This document shows, one piece after another, positions 8,261 through 17,280 of a stretch of DNA of 64,000 nucleotides. A program made the translations under genes and the position numbers. Source of the DNA: DASUBV01 sp963822485 (GTDB lineage Bacteria; Actinomycetota; Actinomycetes; Streptosporangiales; Streptosporangiaceae); contig CAWGHW010000005.1 in NCBI GenBank assembly GCA_963822485.1, forward strand, positions 229,811-293,810, read 5' to 3'. Positions within the stretch are counted from its first letter, which is position 1; the number at the start of each line of letters is the position of its first letter. The notes under the pieces are model-generated. The model saw only the letters and a list, made by a program, of their open reading frames with translations, was not told the origin of the DNA and did no database searches.

Positions 8261-9510
8261 CCACCGGCAGCGCGGGCTGGGTGGAGGAGGCCCTGCGCGC
8301 GCACGACGAGGCCCAGCGGGACGAGGCCCAGCGGGACGAGGCCCAGCACGACGAGGCGCAGCGGCAGGACCAGCAGCAAGAACAGCGGCCCGAGCGCAAG
8401 GGCTCGCCCCAGCCGCTGCCCGGCACCGTCCGCGAGGAGATGGTGCTCGACCGCATCGACCGGGCCCGCCGGGCCCGCCCGCGGGTCAAGGAAGACCGGA
8501 TCACCATGTCGCACGGCGCGGGCGGCAAGGCGACCCAGACCCTGATCGAGGCCATCTTCCTCGACGCGTTCCGCAACCCCCTGCTCGAGCCGCTCGAGGA
8601 CGCCGCCCACTTGCAGGTCAACGGCACCGGGATCGCGCTCACCACCGACTCCTACGTGGTGTCCCCGCTGTTTTTCCCCGGCGGCGACATCGGCGACCTG
8701 GCCGTCAACGGCACCGTCAACGACCTGGCCGTGTCCGGCGCCACGCCGCTGTCCCTGTCGGCCGCGTTCATCCTCGAAGAGGGCTTCCCCATCGCCGACC
8801 TGACCCGGATCGTGGCGTCCATGCAGGCCGCCGCGCAGCGGGCCGGGGTCAGCATCGTCACCGGCGACACCAAGGTGGTGGAGCGGGGCAAGGCCGACGG
8901 CTGCTACATCAACACCGCCGGGGTGGGGGCGCTCGAGCGCGACGTGGCGCTGGGCGTGGCCACCGCCCGGCCCGGCGACGCCATCCTGGTCTCCGGGCCC
9001 ATCGGCGACCACGGCGTGACCATCATGCTGGCCCGCGGTGAGCTGGACATCGAGGCCGACGTGGTTTCCGACACCGCCCCGCTCAACGGCCTGGTCGCGG
9101 ACCTGCTCGGCCAGGTCGCGGGGGGCGGGGGCGGCGGAGTGCGGGCGCTGCGCGACGCGACCCGCGGCGGGGTGGCGACCATCCTCAACGAGATCGCCAG
9201 GGCGGCCGGCGTCGGCATCCTCGTCACCGAGGACGACATCCCGGTCCGGGACGAGGTCCGCGGCGCCTCCGAGCTGCTCGGCATCGACCCCATGTACGTG
9301 GCCTGCGAGGGCCGCCTGGTCGCCGTCGTCGACGGCCAGGACGCTGACCGGGCGCTGGGGGCGCTCCGGGCCCACCCGCTGGGCGAGCAGGCGGCCATCA
9401 TCGGGCGGGTGACCGCCGAGCCGCCGGGGATCGTCCAGCTCAAGACCGCGTTCGGCGGGACCAGGATCGTCGACATGCTCGTCGGCGACCCGCTGCCGCG
9501 CATCTGCTAA
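8257..9510 (+). CDS. hypE: Hydrogenase maturation protein HypE
   Basis: This 417-residue PurM-like ATPase dehydrates HypF-delivered carbamoyl to the thiocyanate precursor of the CN ligands. The C-terminal acceptor cysteine is intact (ending PRIC). The catalytic core (SHGAGGKATQ, DSYVVSPLFFPGGDIG, GDTKVVERGKADG, ATRGGVATILNE) starts at about residue 84. The N-terminal 80 residues are an extra low-complexity charged extension containing four EAQ-type 5-residue repeats. The start was set at the ATG that overlaps hypD's stop; an open frame extends far upstream inside hypD but is a shadow. Operon position after hypD is standard. Confidence 0.95.
   Translation: MTTGSAGWVEEALRAHDEAQRDEAQRDEAQHDEAQRQDQQQEQRPERKGSPQPLPGTVREEMVLDRIDRARRARPRVKEDRITMSHGAGGKATQTLIEAIFLDAFRNPLLEPLEDAAHLQVNGTGIALTTDSYVVSPLFFPGGDIGDLAVNGTVNDLAVSGATPLSLSAAFILEEGFPIADLTRIVASMQAAAQRAGVSIVTGDTKVVERGKADGCYINTAGVGALERDVALGVATARPGDAILVSGPIGDHGVTIMLARGELDIEADVVSDTAPLNGLVADLLGQVAGGGGGGVRALRDATRGGVATILNEIARAAGVGILVTEDDIPVRDEVRGASELLGIDPMYVACEGRLVAVVDGQDADRALGALRAHPLGEQAAIIGRVTAEPPGIVQLKTAFGGTRIVDMLVGDPLPRIC
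8305..8364 (+). repeat. In-frame 15-bp tandem repeats in hypE N-terminus
   Basis: There are four 15-bp units of the form GACGAGGCCCAGCGG. Units 1 and 2 are identical, unit 3 ends CAC and unit 4 has one change. They encode DEAQR, DEAQR, DEAQH and DEAQR. They lie in the non-conserved N-terminal extension of HypE, so copy number can vary without hurting the enzyme. Confidence 0.9.
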
Positions 9511-9527
9511 CCGAAAGAGCGTGTACC

Positions 9528-9857
9528 GTGCACGAACTGGCAATCACCGAGGGCGTCGTGGACGCCGTGACCGGCCGCCTGCCGGACAGCCGGATCACCT
9601 GCGTCCGGCTGGAGATCGGCGCACTGTCCGGCGTGGTCGCCGACTCCGTCCGGTTCTGCTTCGACCTGGTCACCGAGGGCACCAACCTCGAGGGCGCCAG
9701 CCTGGAGATCAGCGAGCCGCCCGGCCTGTGCAGCTGCCGGGTCTGCGGCGTGAACTTCGAGCCCGCTAGCCCCATCGCGCTGTGCCCGTGCGGCAGCGCC
9801 GAGGTCACCGTGCTGAGTGGCCAGGACCTCAAGATCACCTCCGTTCAGGTTGGATGA
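9528..9857 (+). CDS. hypA: Hydrogenase nickel incorporation protein HypA
   Basis: This 109-residue HypA is a nickel metallochaperone with a structural zinc site. It begins MHELAITEGVV (His2 and Glu3 bind Ni), continues with RLEIGALSGVVADSVRFCFDLVTEGT, and has the zinc ligands CSCRVC ... CPCG. It initiates with GTG. It is 17 nt after hypE and 3 nt before the hypB N-terminal segment. It partners HypB in nickel delivery to the large subunit. Confidence 0.95.
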   Translation: MHELAITEGVVDAVTGRLPDSRITCVRLEIGALSGVVADSVRFCFDLVTEGTNLEGASLEISEPPGLCSCRVCGVNFEPASPIALCPCGSAEVTVLSGQDLKITSVQVG

Positions 9858-9860
9858 GCC

Positions 9861-10716
9861 ATGTGCGCGACATGCGGTTGCTCCTCAGGTGGCGGTGCGC
9901 GGCTGATGACCGTGGGCCGCGGCCATAGTCACTCGCATCCCCACGGTGCCGCCCACCACAACGGCCGTGACCACGACCACGAGCCACGAGCATGAGCTCG
10001 ACCATGAGCACGACCGCGAGTTCGCTCAGGTCGAGGTGCTGTCCTCCGCGGACAGCGAGCGGACCGTCGAGCTCCAGCAGAAGGTGCTGGCCAAGAACGA
10101 CCAGCTCGCCGCGGTCAACCGGGAGTGGCTGCGCGGCCGCGGCATCCTGGCCGTGAACCTGATGAGCTCGCCCGGCGCGGGCAAGACCACGCTGCTGGAG
10201 CGGACCGCCAGGGACCTGTCCGACCGGATCGCCATTTCCGTGGTGGAGGGCGACCAGGAGACCGCGCTGGACGCCTCCCGGATGCTGCGCGCCGGCAGCA
10301 AGGTGGTGCAGATCAACACCGGCGCCGGCTGCCACCTGGACGCCGAGATGCTGTCCAGGGCGCTGCGCAGCCTGGACCCGGCCGCCGGGTCCATCGTGAT
10401 GATCGAGAACGTCGGCAACCTGGTCTGCCCGGCCCTGTTCGACCTGGGCGAGCAGGCCCGGGTGGTGCTCGCGTCGACGACCGAGGGCGCCGACAAGCCG
10501 CTCAAGTACCCGCACATGTTCCGGCAGGCCGACCTGGTCCTGCTGAACAAGATCGACCTGCTCCCCTACATCGACTTCGACGTCCGCGAGTACGCCTCCG
10601 GGCTGCGCAAGGTCACCCCGGACGCGCTGCTGCTCCAGGTGTCGGCCACCACCGGCGACGGCATGGACGCCTGGTACGACTGGCTGCGCCGCCGCACCCC
10701 GGTGCCACCCGACTAG
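9861..10716 (+). pseudogene. hypB: Hydrogenase nickel incorporation GTPase HypB, frameshifted as sequenced
   Basis: HypB is the G3E GTPase that loads nickel. The true N-terminus starts at ATG 9861: MCATCGCSS (the CxxCGC high-affinity nickel motif), then a His-rich stretch ending in a stop at 9996-9998. From about 9985 the other frame continues with the same His-rich composition and runs through the whole GTPase domain (P-loop SSPGAGKTT, EGDQETALDA, INTGAGCHLDAEM, NKIDLLPY) to 10716. Removing one C in GAGCCACGAG (9984-9985) restores one continuous 284-residue protein. As written, only a 256-residue form from GTG 9946 lacking the nickel motif can be made. Sequencing error is the simplest explanation. 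Confidence 0.88.
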
Positions 10717-10739
10717 CAGGCCCGGGGTCACACTGAGGC

Positions 10740-11198
10740 ATGGCCATCACGACCGCGGCGCGCCCGCGGATCTGGCCGTTCTTCGCCTGGGCCGCGGCCG
10801 GGGCAGGCATCTGCCTGGGCCCGCTCACCGCGTTCACCCCCATCGGCCTGCTCGTGCTCCCCGTCGTCATCGCCGCCCTGGTCACGCTGCTGCTGTGGCC
10901 GGGCAGCCGCACCAGCGCCGCGCTCGGCCTCATCTCCGGGCTCGGCCTGGTCCCCCTGGTCGTGGCCTACCTCAACCGCGGCGGCCCCGGCGAGGTCTGC
11001 ACCACCAGCGCCACCAGCCAGTCCTGCACGACCGAGTGGAGCCCGTGGCCCTGGCTCGGCGCCGGACTCGCGCTGGTCACGCTCGGCGCGGTGGCCTTCG
11101 CGCTGCTGCGGGCCCGGCTCAGCCGACCGCGCCCTGTCCCGCCGCGCGTCAGCCGACCGCACCCCGGGCCGCCGCCACCACGGCCTGACCCAGGCTGA
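10740..11198 (+). CDS. Small integral membrane protein of unknown function
   Basis: This 152-residue protein has about four hydrophobic segments (residues roughly 11-28, 33-52, 56-77 and 100-121) and a Pro/Arg-rich cytoplasmic-type tail. One extracytoplasmic loop holds two Cys (EVCTTSATSQSCTTEW) that could pair. No family is recognised. It lies 23 nt after hypB on the same strand, so it may be co-transcribed with the maturation operon, and its last 50 nt overlap the convergent hypF 3' end. A specific link to hydrogenase is not shown by sequence. Confidence 0.65.
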   Translation: MAITTAARPRIWPFFAWAAAGAGICLGPLTAFTPIGLLVLPVVIAALVTLLLWPGSRTSAALGLISGLGLVPLVVAYLNRGGPGEVCTTSATSQSCTTEWSPWPWLGAGLALVTLGAVAFALLRARLSRPRPVPPRVSRPHPGPPPPRPDPG

Positions 11199-13555
11199 TC
11201 CCGCCGTCGTTGCACGGCACCCGGTGATGCACCAGCACCCGGAACCCGCGGTCGGCGAGCAGCCCGGCCACCCGCTCGGTCAGCAGCAGGTTCTGGAACA
11301 CGCCGCCGGACAGCGCGACCGTGCCCAGGCCGGACCGGTCCCGCAGCTCGGCACAGACGCGGCTGATGGCCGCCGCCACGCCGTTGTGGAACCGGGCCGC
11401 GATGACCGGGCGGGCCACCCCCGCGGCCAGTTCGTCCGCGGCGGCCCGCACCAGATCCTGACCCATGATCCGCAACGGGTCCCGGTCGTCCACCCGCACC
11501 GGGTACCAGTCGACAACGGCCGGGTCGGCTAGCTGCTCCAGCTCGATGGCCGCCTGGCCCTCGTAGCGGATGACATCACGCACGCCGAGCACCGCGGCCA
11601 CGGCGTCGAACAGCCGCCCGGCGCTGGACGTGGCCGGGGCGTTGATCCCCCGCCGGGCCATGGTCAGCACTGCCGCCCAGGACTGCTGGTTGCGGGTCAT
11701 GACGTCCAGGCCATCGGGCACCGGTCCCGCGGCGGCCAGGTAGCTGGCCGCCATTCGCCAGGGCTGGCGGATGGCGGCGGCCCCGCCGGGCATGGGCACC
11801 GGCGCCAGGTGCGCCGCGCGCTCGAAGCTGACCAGGTCGGCGAGCAGGAACTCGCCGCCCCAGATGGTGCCGTCCGGCCCGTAGCCGGTGCCGTCGAACG
11901 CCACGCCGATGACCGGCCCGGTCTCGCCGTTGTCGGCCAGGCAGGAGGCGATGTGCGCGTGGTGGTGCTGGACGCCGATCAGCTCCACGCCCGTCATGTC
12001 CTGCGCGTACTTGGTCGAGAGGTAGTCGGGATGCAGGTCATGCGCCACTTGTTCGGGATCAATGTCGAACAGCCGCCGGAAGTGCGCGATCCCCTCGGTG
12101 AACGAGGCCAGCGTCTCGGCGTTCTCCAGGTCGCCGATGTGCTGGGAGACGAACGCGTGCGTGCCCTGGCCCAGGCAGAACGTGCTCTTGAGCTCGGCGC
12201 CGCAGGCCAGCACCGGCCGGGCGAAGGTCACCGGCACGGCCAGCGGCTCGGGGGCGTAGCCGCGGGAACGGCGCAGCACGGTCTCCTGGCCCCGGAAGGC
12301 CCGGACGACGGAGTCGTCGGTCCTGATGTGGATGGCCCGGTCGTGGACGAGGAACGCGTCGGCGATCCCGGCCAGCCGCTCCAGCGCGTCGGCGTCCCGG
12401 TAGGCGATGGGCTCGTCGGAGACGTTGCCGCTGGTCAGTACCATCGGCCCGGCGAACGCGCGGAGCAGCAGGTGGTGCAGCGGGGTGTAGGGCAGCATGA
12501 TGCCGAGCTGGCGGTTGCCCGGCGCCACCGACGGGGCGAGGCGGCCGGCCGCGGGGCTGGGAGCAGCGGGGCTGGGAGCAGCGGGGCTGGGAGCAGCGGG
12601 GCTGGGAGCAGCGGGGTTTGGGGCAGCGTCCTGGCGGCGCGGCAGCAAGACGATCGGGCGCCGGGGGCTGGCCAGCAGGGCGGCCGCGGTGTCGTCCACC
12701 TCGGCCAGCTCCCGCGCGGCCGCGACGTCGGCCACCATCACCGCGAACGGCTTGTCCTCGCGGTGCTTGCGCCCGCGCAGCGCCGCGGCGGCGGGCTCGC
12801 TGGTGGCGTCGACGGCCAGGTGGTAGCCACCGAGCCCCTTCACCGCCAGCACCTGCCCGGCCCGCAGCACGGCCGCGGCGGCCGCGATCGGGTCGGTGCC
12901 CGGCTGCGCGGCCCCGGCCGCGTCCAGCCCGGCCGCGTCCAGCCGCCCGTCCAGCAGCCGCGTCCAGCAGGGTCAGCCGCGGCCCGCAGGCCGGGCAGCA
13001 GACCGGCTGGGCGTGGAACCGGCGGTCGGCCGGGTCGTGGTACTCGGCCGCGCACCGGTCGCACATGGCGAAGCCGCTCATCGTGGTCAGCGCCCGGTCG
13101 TAGGGCACGTCCCGGACGATGGTGAACCGCGGCCCGCAGTTGGTGCAGTTGATGAACGGGTAGCCGAACCGGCGATCGGAAGGGTCGGCCAGCTCAGCCA
13201 GGCAGTCGGCGCAGGTCGCGGTGTCGGCCGACACCAGCGTCCGGCGCTGCGCGACCCGTCCGCCCCGGACGGGGCGCTGGGCGCGATGGCGAACTCCGCC
13301 GACCCGGTCGGCCGCAGGCCGGTGGTGGTGACCCGCTCGATGCGGGCCAGCGGCGGGAGCTTGCTGCTCGAGCAGGACCAGGAACCGCTCGACGGCGTCG
13401 GTGTCCCCCTCGACCTCGGCGAACACGCCGTCCATGTCGTTGCCGACCAGCCCGCCCAGGCCGAGGCTGGTGGCCAGCGCGTAGACAAACGGCCGGAAGC
13501 CCACGCCCTGGACGATGCCCTCGACGCGGACCGCGGTCCTGATCCGGCTGCTCAC
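11149..13555 (-). pseudogene. hypF: Carbamoyltransferase HypF, frameshifted as sequenced
   Basis: HypF makes thiocarboxamide on HypE from carbamoyl phosphate. All domains are present but in more than one frame. GTG 13555 begins an acylphosphatase domain (VEGIVQGVGFRPFVYALA); zinc fingers follow (CADC, CTNC, CDRC, CPAC); then YrdC-like (VKGLGGYHLAVDA) and Kae1-like domains (HHHAH, FDGTGYG, SGGVFQNLLL) end at 11149. Shifts are placed at about 13355 (+1 in GGG), about 13265 (-1) and about 12958 (+1). The first two compensate, leaving about 30 wrong residues; the third breaks the protein. The gene faces the hyp operon rather than belonging to it. A five-unit 15-bp repeat lies in the YrdC region. 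Confidence 0.88.
12551..12625. repeat. 15-bp tandem repeats inside hypF
   Basis: There are five 15-bp units GCGGGGCTGGGAGCA (plus strand), the first four identical and the fifth GCGGGGTTTGGGGCA. In HypF they encode a Pro-Ala-Ala-Pro-Ser type linker inserted within the YrdC-like domain. The unit is codon-phased and absent from ordinary HypF proteins. Confidence 0.92.
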
Positions 13556-13623
13556 CCGTCGAGTCTCCCGCTGACCACGCGCCGGGGCCACCCGGATGCT
13601 CCCCGGAGCCGGCCGGGGGCGGG

Positions 13624-14625
13624 CTATCGGTCCGCGCGGTCCGCGCGGACCGGGTGGCCGGCGCGGCCCGGGACGGCGCGGTCCGGGACAGCGAGCAGCA
13701 GCCGGTCCCCGGCGGCCACGACCGGGTCCTCGCCGACGCCGAGGGTGAACTGGCCGTCGTGCACCAGCCCGAGCACCAGGTCGTCCCGCTCGTCCCGGAC
13801 CGCGCTCAGCAGCTGGCCGGCCAGGGCGCCCGCGTCGATCTCGGTCAGCTTGTGCCGGGCCGACTCGACCAGCTGCACCATCATGTCGGCCGCGTGCGGC
13901 GCCTCCAGGCTCTTGGCCAGCGTGCCCGCGATCAGCTCGTGGGCCGACACCGTCTGCTGGATGCCCAGGTCGCCCAGCGCGGCCCGGACCCCGGCCGAGC
14001 CGACCAGGGCCGTGATCGTCAGGTCCGGGGCCAGCTTGCGCAGCAGGACCGCGCTGACCAGCACGTCCCCGTCGGAGGCGCCGGTCACCAGGGCCTGCTC
14101 GGCGTCCTGCGGCCGGGCCTTGCGGATCGTGGCCTCCTGGGTCGGGTCACCCCGGATCACGTGGACCTGGCGCTCGATTGAGTCCGGGTCCAGGTCGGCC
14201 ACCAGCACCACCGGCACGTCGGCCCGGACCAGCTCCTCCAGGATGGCGGGCACCATCGGGCTGGTCCCGACGACCAGGCGGAAGACCCCGTCGGGCGCTC
14301 GGCTGCTCATGGCCATGATCCTCCGCAGTCCTTCGGCGGCCGCCCGGCCGGTCGCAAGCGCGAAGACCGAGGCGAGCAGCGGGATGGTGGTCAGCATGGT
14401 GGCCGAGGCGATGATCCGGCCCGCCGCGGTCTTGGGCGTCACGTCGCCGTAGCCGACGGTCGTCGCGGTGGTGATCGCCCAGTACCAGCCGGTGGTGACC
14501 GGCAGGTGCTGAGTGGCGGCGAACAGCGCCCCGCCGACCAGCACGCAGCCGACCGCGCTGGCCAGCAGAATGGCGATGTTGCGCCGGTGCCGGGCGGAGA
14601 ACACCCGGACGAGGATGGCGATCAC
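13624..14625 (-). CDS. Potassium channel with TrkA-N (RCK) regulatory domain
   Basis: This 333-residue two-TM K+ channel subunit has a first helix at about residues 15-37, a pore loop with the selectivity filter TTVGYGD at about 53-59, a second helix at about 75-95, a Rossmann-type RCK domain (VVGTSPMVPAILEELVRADVPVVLV) and a C-terminal TrkA-C-like part (LGLVHDGQFTLGVGEDPVVAAGDRLLLAVP). Ion conduction across the cytoplasmic membrane is likely gated by ligand binding to the RCK ring. It is transcribed with the same orientation as hypF, about 70 nt downstream of its start, and no functional link is evident. Confidence 0.9.
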   Translation of the reverse strand: MIAILVRVFSARHRRNIAILLASAVGCVLVGGALFAATQHLPVTTGWYWAITTATTVGYGDVTPKTAAGRIIASATMLTTIPLLASVFALATGRAAAEGLRRIMAMSSRAPDGVFRLVVGTSPMVPAILEELVRADVPVVLVADLDPDSIERQVHVIRGDPTQEATIRKARPQDAEQALVTGASDGDVLVSAVLLRKLAPDLTITALVGSAGVRAALGDLGIQQTVSAHELIAGTLAKSLEAPHAADMMVQLVESARHKLTEIDAGALAGQLLSAVRDERDDLVLGLVHDGQFTLGVGEDPVVAAGDRLLLAVPDRAVPGRAGHPVRADRADR

Positions 14626-14774
14626 GGCCCTATGCTGCCCCCGCGCGGCCCTGATGGGCGGCCGACCTTACTGATCGGTGACTTACTTGCCCGCAGTTGC
14701 CCGGAACGGCGGGTGGCGCAGGTCGGGAATGGCCCGCGCGGGCCACTGGCGGCGAGGCTGGCAGACTAAGGCCC

Positions 14775-15686
14775 GTGACCGGTCCCGCTGACGCACGCGC
14801 CTCAGGACCAGTGCCCCAGGCGGCCGAGGTGCCGGAGGTCGTCGCGTTCTGGCGGGAGCTAGGCGTGCCCGGCCTCATCGACGTGCACACCCACTTCATG
14901 CCGGACAACGTGCTGGCCAAGGTGTGGGCGTTCTTCGAGGACGGCCGGTCCGGCGCGCCGTGGCCCATCGCCTACCGGCTGCCCGAGGCCGACCGCCTGG
15001 CCCTGCTCCGAGCGTTCGGCGTCCGCCGGTTCACCGCGCTGTCGTATCCGCATAAGCCGGACATGGCGGCCTGGCTCAACGAGTGGTCGGCCGAGTTCGC
15101 CGCCCGGACGCCCGATGCCCTGCACAGCGCCACGTTCTTCCCCGAGCCCGCCGCCCCTGACTACGTGGCGGCCGCCATCGGCGCCGGTGCCCGGGTGTTC
15201 AAGGCCCACGTGCAGGTCGGCGCCTACGACCCGCGCGACGAGCTGCTCACCCCGGTGTGGGGCCAGCTGGCCGAGGCGGGCCTGCCCGTCGTCGTGCACT
15301 GCGGATCGGGGCCCCATCCGGGCCGGTTCACCGGCCCCGGCCCGTTCGCCGAGGTGCTGGCCCGGCACCCGGAGCTGATCGCGATCATCGCCCACCTGGG
15401 CGCGCCCGAGTACCGCGAGTTCCTGGACCTGGCCGTCCGCTATCCCCGGCTGCACCTCGACACGACCATGGCGTTCACCGACTTCTTCAGCGCGGCCGCG
15501 GCCTTCCCGCCTGACCTGCTGCCCCGGCTGGCCGACCTGGGTGACCGCATCCTGCTGGGCAGCGACTTCCCCAACATCCCCTACGCCTACATCCACCAGC
15601 TAGCGGCGCTGGCCGGGCTCGGCCTGGGCACCCCCTGGCTCCGCGCCGTCTGCCACGACAACGCGGCCCGCCTGCTAGGCGTGTAG
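14775..15686 (+). CDS. Amidohydrolase family protein (TIM-barrel metal hydrolase)
   Basis: This is a 303-residue amidohydrolase-2 type protein. Metal-ligand motifs are DVHTHFMP near residue 37, a His in VVVHCGSGPHPGRF, a His in IIAHLGAPEYREF and the Asp in LLGSDFPN. These fit the gamma-resorcylate decarboxylase/ACMSD-like branch, where members either hydrolyse or decarboxylate; the substrate cannot be inferred. The GTG start at 14775 was preferred because upstream in-frame sequence (open from 14697) is compositionally random. The gene is divergent from the K+ channel and convergent with the secreted repeat protein downstream. Confidence 0.82.
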   Translation: MTGPADARASGPVPQAAEVPEVVAFWRELGVPGLIDVHTHFMPDNVLAKVWAFFEDGRSGAPWPIAYRLPEADRLALLRAFGVRRFTALSYPHKPDMAAWLNEWSAEFAARTPDALHSATFFPEPAAPDYVAAAIGAGARVFKAHVQVGAYDPRDELLTPVWGQLAEAGLPVVVHCGSGPHPGRFTGPGPFAEVLARHPELIAIIAHLGAPEYREFLDLAVRYPRLHLDTTMAFTDFFSAAAAFPPDLLPRLADLGDRILLGSDFPNIPYAYIHQLAALAGLGLGTPWLRAVCHDNAARLLGV

Positions 15687-15697
15687 GCACTGCCCCC

Positions 15698-17134
15698 TTA
15701 CGCGCGGACGCTCAATGACGCGAGGCCCGCGATGATCTGCGCCCGCCCCCAGGTGCCGCTGCGCTGGCCGGCCACGAACGCGTGCGGGTGCTTCTCCCGG
15801 TCGGTGTAGGACCCGCCGGCGCCGCAGTTCCCGGCTGACGCGCATGACAATGCCACGAGGTCGGCCGTGCCGCCGGAGTTGAGCGCGCCGGTGCCGGGGA
15901 CCTCCGCCGCCTTAGCCCAGCTGCCGCGGGTCTGCGAGTCGGTAAATACCTGCTGGCTGCCCTTCTTGTCGGTGTAAAACCCGGCCGCGCTGCAAGAGCC
16001 GGGCGAGCGGCACGAGAGCACGTTGACCTGAGCGGCCGTAAAGCCGACCGGGCCGATATTGAGCGCGGCCGTGCCGGGGACCTCCTGCGCCCTGGCCCAG
16101 GTGCCGCCCCGTTCGTCGGCCACGAACGCCTCGAACCCCTTGGCGTCCACGTAGTAACCGCCCGTGCTGCAATTCCCGGCCGACGCGCACGAGAGCGAAA
16201 AGAGGGCTGAGTTCCGGCCGACATTGAGCGCGGCGATGCCGGGAAGCTGCTCTGCCTTCCGCCACGCGCCCTTGCTCTCGGTCGCGACGAAAGCCTGAAC
16301 GCCGTCCTTCGTCGCGTAATCGCCCCCGGCCGTGCAGTTTCCGGCGGACCGGCACGACACCGCCGTGACCCTGGGCACCCCCGAGGCCTTCGCCGGGGTG
16401 CCCGTCAGATCGTGCGGCTTGCCCCACTTGCCGCGCACTTCACCGACCGTGATCGCGTGACCGGATGATGTGATCACGTGGGCGACTGAATAGCCGCCGG
16501 CGACGCAATTGCCAGCCGCGCCGCACGATATGGCATCAATGGTGACTCCCGGCAGCCTGATCGCCTTGTGCCACACGCCGCGAGCCTCGCTGACGACATA
16601 GGACGGAGTGGTGCCGCTGTCCGTGCCATAGGTACCGAACGCGGCGCAGTTACCCGCCGAGGAGCAGGACACCGACATGACCGGGCTAACCCCGGCGATT
16701 TTCAGGCTCCGCGTACCAGGGACCTTCTGCGCCTTGCCCCACTTGCCATTCTTTTCCCCGGCCACGAACGACCGCCGGTTGTCCTCGCCGATCGAGTAGA
16801 ACCCGATGGCGCTGCAATTGCCCGCCGACGGGCACGACATGGACTCAAGCTCCGCGGACTTGCCGACATTCAGCGACGCGATGCCGCCCAGCTCGGCGGC
16901 CCTTCCCCAGGTGCCCTTCTTCTCGTTAACGACGAACACCTGGGTCGCGTCTTCAGCCGAGTTAGCGTAGTAACCGCCGGCGCTGCAATTACCCGGCGAC
17001 CCGCAGGACAGCGCGGTAACGCTGCTAGAGCCGTCGGCCGAGTCCGGCGACCGCTGAACGGCCGCGGCCTGGCCGGCCCCCGCCAGCACCACGAATCCCG
17101 CCGCCAGCGCCGAAATAGCCGCATAATGCCGCAT
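15698..17134 (-). CDS. Secreted protein with eight Cys-pair repeats
   Basis: This 478-residue secreted protein has a clear signal peptide (MRHYAAISALAAGFVVLAGAGQAAA). The mature part is built of about eight repeats of 45-60 residues. Each has a core SCxSAGNCxAGGYY, then a strand ending FVA.E..G.W.KA, and a linker PGxxxLN. The spacing of two Cys (SC....NC) in every repeat suggests one disulfide per blade of a beta-propeller-like fold. Such proteins are common and uncharacterised in actinomycetes. The upstream in-frame extension to 17203 lacks a ribosome site. Codon choice is less extreme than in neighbouring genes. Confidence 0.82.
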   Translation of the reverse strand: MRHYAAISALAAGFVVLAGAGQAAAVQRSPDSADGSSSVTALSCGSPGNCSAGGYYANSAEDATQVFVVNEKKGTWGRAAELGGIASLNVGKSAELESMSCPSAGNCSAIGFYSIGEDNRRSFVAGEKNGKWGKAQKVPGTRSLKIAGVSPVMSVSCSSAGNCAAFGTYGTDSGTTPSYVVSEARGVWHKAIRLPGVTIDAISCGAAGNCVAGGYSVAHVITSSGHAITVGEVRGKWGKPHDLTGTPAKASGVPRVTAVSCRSAGNCTAGGDYATKDGVQAFVATESKGAWRKAEQLPGIAALNVGRNSALFSLSCASAGNCSTGGYYVDAKGFEAFVADERGGTWARAQEVPGTAALNIGPVGFTAAQVNVLSCRSPGSCSAAGFYTDKKGSQQVFTDSQTRGSWAKAAEVPGTGALNSGGTADLVALSCASAGNCGAGGSYTDREKHPHAFVAGQRSGTWGRAQIIAGLASLSVRA

Positions 17135-17280
17135 CGCACTTATCACGGGCCTATCGTAACGACATTCGTACGACCAGCTCACTGCGCCAGCAGCGCTTGT
17201 CACCGATACGAGAACCCGGCCGGTCCCCGCCCCGGCGGCACGGCGACGCGGCGTGAAGTCCGGCTAATTGATCGGCGCGC

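Noticed and set aside
8212..9543. Long antisense open frame across hypE (443 codons) and similar shadows opposite most genes
   Set aside because: High third-position GC creates stop-poor antisense frames; translations are Ala/Gly/Arg/His-rich and unrelated to families, while the opposite strand holds conserved genes.
9960..10010. Programmed +1 frameshifting in hypB
   Set aside because: No slippery sequence or stop-codon-driven shift context as in known cases; the same class of shift occurs in many other genes here, so error is simpler.
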